Of a stretch of DNA of 64,000 bases, positions 59,687 to 64,000 are shown piece after piece. The position numbers and the translations under genes were made by a program. This DNA comes from JAPOVO01 sp026708165 (lineage in GTDB: Bacteria > Chloroflexota > UBA11872 > VXNJ01). The stretch covers positions 3,038,001 through 3,102,000 of the forward strand of contig OZ242360.1 of the NCBI GenBank assembly GCA_965208775.1. Direction: 5' to 3'. Under the pieces are notes generated by a model. That model saw only the letters and a list, made by a program, of their open reading frames with translations, searched no databases and was not told the origin of the DNA. Within the stretch, counting starts at the first letter, position 1. Every line of letters begins with the position of its first letter.

Positions 59687-60823
59687 GTGTCACGCATTCG
59701 GACATATATTCTACGGATTGGACACCTGCTCACGGGAGAGATTTCCAAGGCAGTGAGACCCAGCGCCGCGACTCTGAAGAAAGCAACTGTAGTAGTCCTG
59801 CCGGTCGCTCTTGCAATTTTGCTTGGGATATGGATTGCGAGACTCGCAAAGGGTTGGCTGGAGCCGGCGGACGTTCCCCAGCAAATCGTGTTTGAGAAGG
59901 ACAGCGGCGAGATATATGTCATGCACTCCGACGGCAGCGCCTTTAAGCGTCTGCCGGAACCTCCCGGTCTCCGATACAACGCATCGCCCGCATGGTCGCC
60001 TGACGGTACCCGGATCGCATTCGTGAGCTACCACGAAGGTGGCGACGGAGACTTCTATGTCATGGATTCCAACGGCGGCAACGTCCGGCGTCTGACGGAC
60101 TCTTCCGGACTCGCCAGCGATTTCGCCAGCGATCTCGCTTGGTCGGCTGACGGCGCCCAGATCGCGTTTGAGATCCGGGGGGACGACGATTGGAACATCT
60201 ACGTCGTGGACTTGGACGGTGGCCATGTCCGGCGCCTGACGGACACTCCCGGAATCGATTTCGATTTCTCGTGGTCGCCCGACGCCGCGCGGATCCTGTT
60301 TGTAAGCGATCGAGACGGCGGCAGCGGAGGCGACTTGGACATCTACGTCATGGACTCCGACGGCGGCAACGTTCGGCGCCTGACCGATTCGCCCGGAAAC
60401 AATGCTTATCCGGTGTGGTCGCCCGACGGCGCCCAAGTCGCGTTTGGGAGTACTCGCGATGGCAACTGGGAAATCTACGTCATGGATTCCGACGGCGGCA
60501 ACGTCCGGCGTCTGACGGACAATGCAGGACGTGATTTAGATCCCGCGTGGTCGCCCGACGGCGCGCGGATCGCGTTTGTGAGCGCTCGAGACAGCGAAAG
60601 CGACTGGGAAATCTACGTCATGGATTCCGACGGCGGTAACATCCGGCGCCTGACGGACACTGCAGGAATTGATCTATATCCCGCGTGGTCGCCCGATGGG
60701 GCATGGATCGCGTTTGAGAATGACTGCGATGGCGAGCGGAGCATCTACGTCGTCGACTCGGACGGCGACACTGTCCGGTCGTTAACGGACGGAAGAGACC
60801 CCGCATGGTCGCCGGCGCGATAG
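59687..60823 (+). CDS. Membrane-anchored TolB/PD40-like beta-propeller protein
   Basis: The 378-residue protein has one N-terminal membrane helix (residues about 32-51, TVVVLPVALAILLGIWIARL). Seven or so repeats of the TolB/WD40-like PD40 type follow, each about 43 residues with the core IYVMDSDGGNVRRLTD and PVWSPDGAQVAFGS. The DNA of neighbouring repeats is nearly identical in places, for example around 60350, 60472 and 60612, so the gene is subject to repeat gain or loss. It probably faces the periplasm and binds a protein or ligand. The GTG start opens the frame. The function is unknown. Confidence 0.83.
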   Translation: MSRIRTYILRIGHLLTGEISKAVRPSAATLKKATVVVLPVALAILLGIWIARLAKGWLEPADVPQQIVFEKDSGEIYVMHSDGSAFKRLPEPPGLRYNASPAWSPDGTRIAFVSYHEGGDGDFYVMDSNGGNVRRLTDSSGLASDFASDLAWSADGAQIAFEIRGDDDWNIYVVDLDGGHVRRLTDTPGIDFDFSWSPDAARILFVSDRDGGSGGDLDIYVMDSDGGNVRRLTDSPGNNAYPVWSPDGAQVAFGSTRDGNWEIYVMDSDGGNVRRLTDNAGRDLDPAWSPDGARIAFVSARDSESDWEIYVMDSDGGNIRRLTDTAGIDLYPAWSPDGAWIAFENDCDGERSIYVVDSDGDTVRSLTDGRDPAWSPAR

Positions 60824-60915
60824 TGTCGTGGCCGGAACTGGCGTCTAGTGAGGAGTGGTTCGCGGATAATCTGGAAATCACCAACCGTGGCGAAGTGGCG
60901 ATATCAATCCTTAGG

Positions 60916-60988
60916 AGCCCACATCCGGGGTTGAACCGGAGACCTCGTTCTTACCAAGAACGCGCTCTACCTCCTGAGCTATGTGGGC
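60916..60988 (-). tRNA. tRNA-Thr (anticodon GGU)
   Basis: On the minus strand GCCCACA (60988-60982) pairs with TGTGGGC at the other end. D-stem GCTC/GAGC, anticodon stem CGTTC/GAACG with loop TTGGTAA (anticodon GGT) and T-stem TCCGG/CCGGA with loop TTCAACC all pair. The variable loop is AGGTC and the discriminator is U. CCA is not encoded, so it is added after transcription. The rest of the 307-base gap 60824-61130 holds nothing else I recognise. Confidence 0.95.
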
Positions 60989-61130
60989 AAAGCTCCCGAC
61001 CTTATCATTTTGCAGCAGCGGGCGCCCTTCTGTCGCATTTCGCGGGCGGAATGTCGCACAATAGAGGAAGCGCCGGTTAGCCATACCCTGCGTTGGAAAC
61101 AGGCCGACGACGAATGGAGGCAGTTGCCCG

Positions 61131-62252
61131 ATGGTTCGCGCAGCCGAAACGCCAGTCACGATGATCGATCCGGATTCGCTTTCCACGCCGTCGAGCATTT
61201 ACGAGATCGAGACGCCGGCGCTGGTCGTCGATCTGGACGCGCTGGAGCACAACATCAACACGCTGGCGACGGCGTTCGAGAACGTTCCGGCGGTGGTCAG
61301 GCCACACGTCAAGAATCACAAGTGCCCGGACATAGCGAAGCTCCAGATTGGGGCGGGCGCGCAGGGGGTCACGTGCGCCACGGTGCGCGAGGCCCAGGGC
61401 ATGTTCCGGGGCGGAGTGTCGGACCTTCTGATAGCGAATGAGGTGGTGGGACCGGCCAAGATTGCGCGGCTGGTACGGCTTGCGAAAGATGGCGCTGACA
61501 TCAAGGCGGCGGTCGATTCCGAGGTCAACGTGCGAGACCTGTCGGAGGCGGCGGTTGCCGCGGATACCGAGCTAGGCATCCTGGTCGATCTGAATGTGGG
61601 ACTGGACCGGTGCGGAGTAGAACCGGGGGAGCAGGCGGTCGAGCTGGCGAAGATCGTCGACTCGCTGCCCGGATTGAATTTCCTGGGGTTAATGGCGTTC
61701 GACGGACACGTTGGGAACATAACGGAACCGGAAAGCCGGTCGTCGGCGTGCCGAGACGCGATGCAGCTGGCGGTGGATACGAAACGGATGGTCGAAGAGG
61801 CGGGCATCGCGTGCCCGGTTCTGAGCGCGAGCAGCTCGAAGTCGTACGAGACGGCGCTGGAGTTTCCGGACGTTACCGAGGTGCAGGCGGGAATGTACCT
61901 CTTCATGGACACTACTTACCGGTCGCGATTCCCCGACGTGCCGTTTCGCCAGGCGGCCTTCATACTTTCGACAGTCATAAGCAGGCGGGGGGACCGCGCG
62001 GTGGCCGACGGCGGAATCAAGGCGCTGACGGGTTTCCGAGGCGAACCGACGATCCGCGACCGGGACGATTGCGAACCGGTGGGACTCAGCGCGGAGCACC
62101 TGTCGCTGGACCTGACGCCGGATTCCGATCTGGCTATCGGAGACCTGCTCTGGATGGCTCCGGCGTACGGCGATGGGCTCTCGGCGATACACCGCCGGAT
62201 TTACGCGATTCGCGACGGCGTCGTCGAGCACGTGTGGCCGGTGCGTTACTAG
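61131..62252 (+). CDS. D-threonine-aldolase-like PLP protein (alanine racemase N-terminal fold)
   Basis: The 373-residue protein has the alanine-racemase-type barrel with TPALVVDLDALEHNINTLA and the PLP Lys in VRPHVKNHKCPDIAKLQ near 66, then ILVDLNVGLDRCGVEPGEQAVEL and the C-terminal DSD1-like beta domain. D-threonine and D-hydroxyaspartate aldolases bind a metal near the C-terminus through a Pro-x-His-x-Cys/Asp motif. Here the aligned segment reads APAYGDGLSAIH, with Tyr in place of His. It may use another metal site or another reaction. The ATG at 61131 has GGAGG ten bases upstream. It is 36 nt before the nicotinamidase gene. Confidence 0.78.
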   Translation: MVRAAETPVTMIDPDSLSTPSSIYEIETPALVVDLDALEHNINTLATAFENVPAVVRPHVKNHKCPDIAKLQIGAGAQGVTCATVREAQGMFRGGVSDLLIANEVVGPAKIARLVRLAKDGADIKAAVDSEVNVRDLSEAAVAADTELGILVDLNVGLDRCGVEPGEQAVELAKIVDSLPGLNFLGLMAFDGHVGNITEPESRSSACRDAMQLAVDTKRMVEEAGIACPVLSASSSKSYETALEFPDVTEVQAGMYLFMDTTYRSRFPDVPFRQAAFILSTVISRRGDRAVADGGIKALTGFRGEPTIRDRDDCEPVGLSAEHLSLDLTPDSDLAIGDLLWMAPAYGDGLSAIHRRIYAIRDGVVEHVWPVRY

Positions 62253-62288
62253 CCGACGGATTGCGGCGGGGCTGTGGGGGAGATGCGA

Positions 62289-62861
62289 ATGACGGCCAGG
62301 CTTGAGCAGAACGACGCGCTACTGCTGGTTGACGTGCAGAACGACTTCTGTCCGGGCGGGGCGCTTCCGGTCCCGCAAGGCGATGAGGTGGTGGCGGAGC
62401 TCAACGGCTGGATCGACGAAGCGGACCGGCTGGGGATCCCGATCTTCGCGTCGCAGGACTGGCATCCCGACGGTCACATCAGCTTCGCGGAGCAGGGAGG
62501 ACCCTGGCCGCAGCACTGCGTTCAGGGTACGGATGGAGCGGCCTTTCGGGCGGACCTGGCTCTGCCGGAGTCGGTCCGAGTCGTGCACAAGGGCACTGAC
62601 ATCGATCAGGATGCCTATTCGGCATTCCAGCGTACGGACCTGGCGGCCGAGCTGGCCGATCTGGGCGTGTCGAAAGTGTGGGTTGGAGGTCTGGCGCTCG
62701 ACTACTGCGTCAAAGCATCGGTGCTGGACGCGATTGATTCGGGTTTAGAGGTGGCTTTGATTTTGGAGGGTACGCGGGCCGTGAACGTCCAGCCGGGGGA
62801 CGGTGACAAAGCGGTTGCCGAGATGGTCGAGGCCGGAGCAGTCGTGGAGCGCGGCGGATAG
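62289..62861 (+). CDS. pncA: Nicotinamidase (isochorismatase-like hydrolase)
   Basis: The 190-residue protein has the Asp-Lys-Cys triad: LLVDVQNDFCPGG (Asp), RVVHKGTDIDQD (Lys) and GLALDYCVKASVLDAI (Cys). The iron/zinc ligands are in SQDWHPDGHISF with a third His in WPQHCVQGT. It hydrolyses nicotinamide to nicotinate in NAD salvage. ATG 62289 has GGGGGAG six bases upstream; the frame opens at a GTG five codons earlier. The following gene makes nicotinate mononucleotide from its product, so the two form one salvage operon. Confidence 0.93.
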   Translation: MTARLEQNDALLLVDVQNDFCPGGALPVPQGDEVVAELNGWIDEADRLGIPIFASQDWHPDGHISFAEQGGPWPQHCVQGTDGAAFRADLALPESVRVVHKGTDIDQDAYSAFQRTDLAAELADLGVSKVWVGGLALDYCVKASVLDAIDSGLEVALILEGTRAVNVQPGDGDKAVAEMVEAGAVVERGG

Positions 62862-62866
62862 CCGGC

Positions 62867-64000
62867 ATGCCCTCGAAGGCTTGGGAACCCGGCGGGTTTC
62901 CGGCGCTGACAACCGATCTATATCAGTTGACTATGACCCAGGCGTACTACGCCGAGGGACTGACCGGTGAGGCCGTGTTCGACCTGTTCGTCAGGCGGCT
63001 GCCGCCCGGCAGGAACTACCTCGTCGCCTGCGGTCTGGCATCCGTTCTCGATCTCCTGGAGAACGTTCGTTTCGATAGTTGCGATCTTGAATATCTCAGC
63101 GGCCTGGGGCGGTTTACTTCCGATTTCATCGCAAAGCTAGCTGATTTCCGGTTCGAGGGCGATGTCTACGCCATGCCCGAGGGAACGGTTTTCTTTCCGA
63201 ACGAGCCGTTGATCGAAGTCGTGGGGCCGCTTCCACAGGCGCAGCTCATTGAGACCTATCTCCTCAATCAGATGACGTTTCAGACGGCGGCCGCGTCGAA
63301 GTGCGCCCGGGTGGTAGAGGCGGCGGGCGGTCGACGGGTCGTGGACTTCGGGCTGCGCCGCGTTCACGGAGCGGAGGCCGGGATCAGCGCGGCGAGAGCC
63401 TTCCATATCGCGGGCGCGTCGGGGACTTCCAACGTGATGGCGGGGCGGCTGTTCGGAATTCCGGTCGCGGGAACGATGGCGCACAGCTACATTACCGCCC
63501 ACGACGACGAACTGGCGGCATTCAGGGCGTTCACCGAGCGCAATGCGGAGACTGTGCTGCTGGTTGATACCTACGATACGTTGGAGGGGGTCGAGAACGT
63601 GGTACGGCTGGCCCGGGAGCAAGGCGGCGACTTTGACGTCAGTGCTATCCGGCTCGATTCTGGCGACATCGGTGAGCTTGCGAAGAGAAGCCGGGCGATC
63701 CTCGACGACGCGGGATTGAGCAGCGTTTCCATCTTCGCGAGCGGCGGGCTGGACGAGCACGAAATTGACAGCCTGCTGAGCGACGGGGCACCAATCGACG
63801 GATTCGGCGTGGGCACGAAGATGGGAGTGTCGGCAGACGCTCCGTACCTGGACACGGTGTACAAGCTGGTGGCGTACGAGGGCGAGGGGCGAATGAAGCT
63901 GTCGACGGACAAGCAAACACTGCCGTACCGCAAGCAGGTGTTTCGGGAGTACGACTGCGGGACGTTGAAGTCGGACACGGTAGGGCTGCACAACGAGCGC
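62867..64000 (+). CDS. pncB: Nicotinate phosphoribosyltransferase (3' end beyond window)
   Basis: The frame from ATG 62867 runs open to the window end, 378 codons. It starts PALTTDLYQLTMTQAYYAEG, the typical NAPRTase opening. It then has FVRRLPPGRNYLVACGLASVLDLLE, FFPNEPLIEVVGPLPQAQLIET, VDFGLRRVHGAEAGISAARAF with the conserved Arg-Arg-x-His, GTMAHSYITAH, LVDTYDTLEGVENVVRLA, IRLDSGDIGELAKR and ASGGLDEHEID. It makes nicotinate mononucleotide from nicotinate and PRPP with ATP. It is five bases after the nicotinamidase stop. Only the C-terminal part is missing. Confidence 0.95.
   Translation, partial: MPSKAWEPGGFPALTTDLYQLTMTQAYYAEGLTGEAVFDLFVRRLPPGRNYLVACGLASVLDLLENVRFDSCDLEYLSGLGRFTSDFIAKLADFRFEGDVYAMPEGTVFFPNEPLIEVVGPLPQAQLIETYLLNQMTFQTAAASKCARVVEAAGGRRVVDFGLRRVHGAEAGISAARAFHIAGASGTSNVMAGRLFGIPVAGTMAHSYITAHDDELAAFRAFTERNAETVLLVDTYDTLEGVENVVRLAREQGGDFDVSAIRLDSGDIGELAKRSRAILDDAGLSSVSIFASGGLDEHEIDSLLSDGAPIDGFGVGTKMGVSADAPYLDTVYKLVAYEGEGRMKLSTDKQTLPYRKQVFREYDCGTLKSDTVGLHNER

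Overview
The window reads as a stretch of a GC-rich (roughly 60% by eye) bacterial chromosome, free-living and respiratory. The gene set is alternative complex III, a FrdABCD-type succinate/fumarate complex, a form II Cox-like molybdenum hydroxylase, LLM flavin oxidoreductase, PhyH dioxygenase, LarA-like and SelA-like proteins, and a CUAEP-tail radical SAM protein. From memory this resembles Chloroflexota of the Dehalococcoidia/SAR202 type; that assignment is inference, and no rRNA or marker gene here proves it. Many starts are GTG or TTG preceded by AGGAG-like sites, and several genes overlap by 4-8 nt.

Layout. (1) 1-4.0 kb: amidohydrolase (cut by the window edge), cupin, TIM-barrel epimerase, and two unknown genes. 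(2) 4.0-11.2 kb: a corrinoid one-carbon module with a CobW GTPase, a UroD-type methyltransferase, a corrinoid protein, MetF, a methyl-H4folate/corrinoid methyltransferase and a RACo-type activator. Together they could demethylate a substrate and pass the methyl group to folate. (3) 11.2-22.1 kb: a frameshifted GH127, a glycosidase-like protein, SelA-like and LLM proteins, a GMC dehydrogenase with small subunit, an FMN reductase divergent from a MarR regulator, and LarA-like. (4) 22.1-33.6 kb: a respiratory block of alternative complex III (ActA, split ActB, two NrfD-like subunits, ActD, ActE) followed by FrdABCD-type subunits, behind a Crp/Fnr-like palindrome. (5) 33.7-42.5 kb: TrxB, a small unknown gene, coxGSLMDE and a CBM9-like protein. 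(6) 42.5-52.5 kb: a patchy accessory region with several families of short intergenic repeats, a broken PIN-like gene, NfuA-like, ATP-grasp, the radical SAM selenoprotein, a formylglycine-generating enzyme, and a methyltransferase and RNHCP gene that run into each other. (7) 52.6-59.5 kb: sugar ABC transporter (no ATPase), Gfo/Idh/MocA oxidoreductase, PhyH and ADP-ribosylglycohydrolase. (8) 59.7-64 kb: TolB-like propeller, tRNA-Thr(GGU), a D-threonine-aldolase-like protein, and nicotinamidase plus nicotinate phosphoribosyltransferase (cut by the window end).

The strongest individual observation is that the radical SAM gene at 47014 does not end at its in-frame TGA. The codons around it read Cys-UGA-Ala-Glu-Pro, the CUAEP tail of a selenoprotein family, and a hairpin overlaps the UGA. 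The most interesting multi-gene system is the corrinoid methyl-transfer module, which looks like a separated-subunit version of the chloromethane-type (cmuA/cmuB/metF) pathway in a respiring organism.
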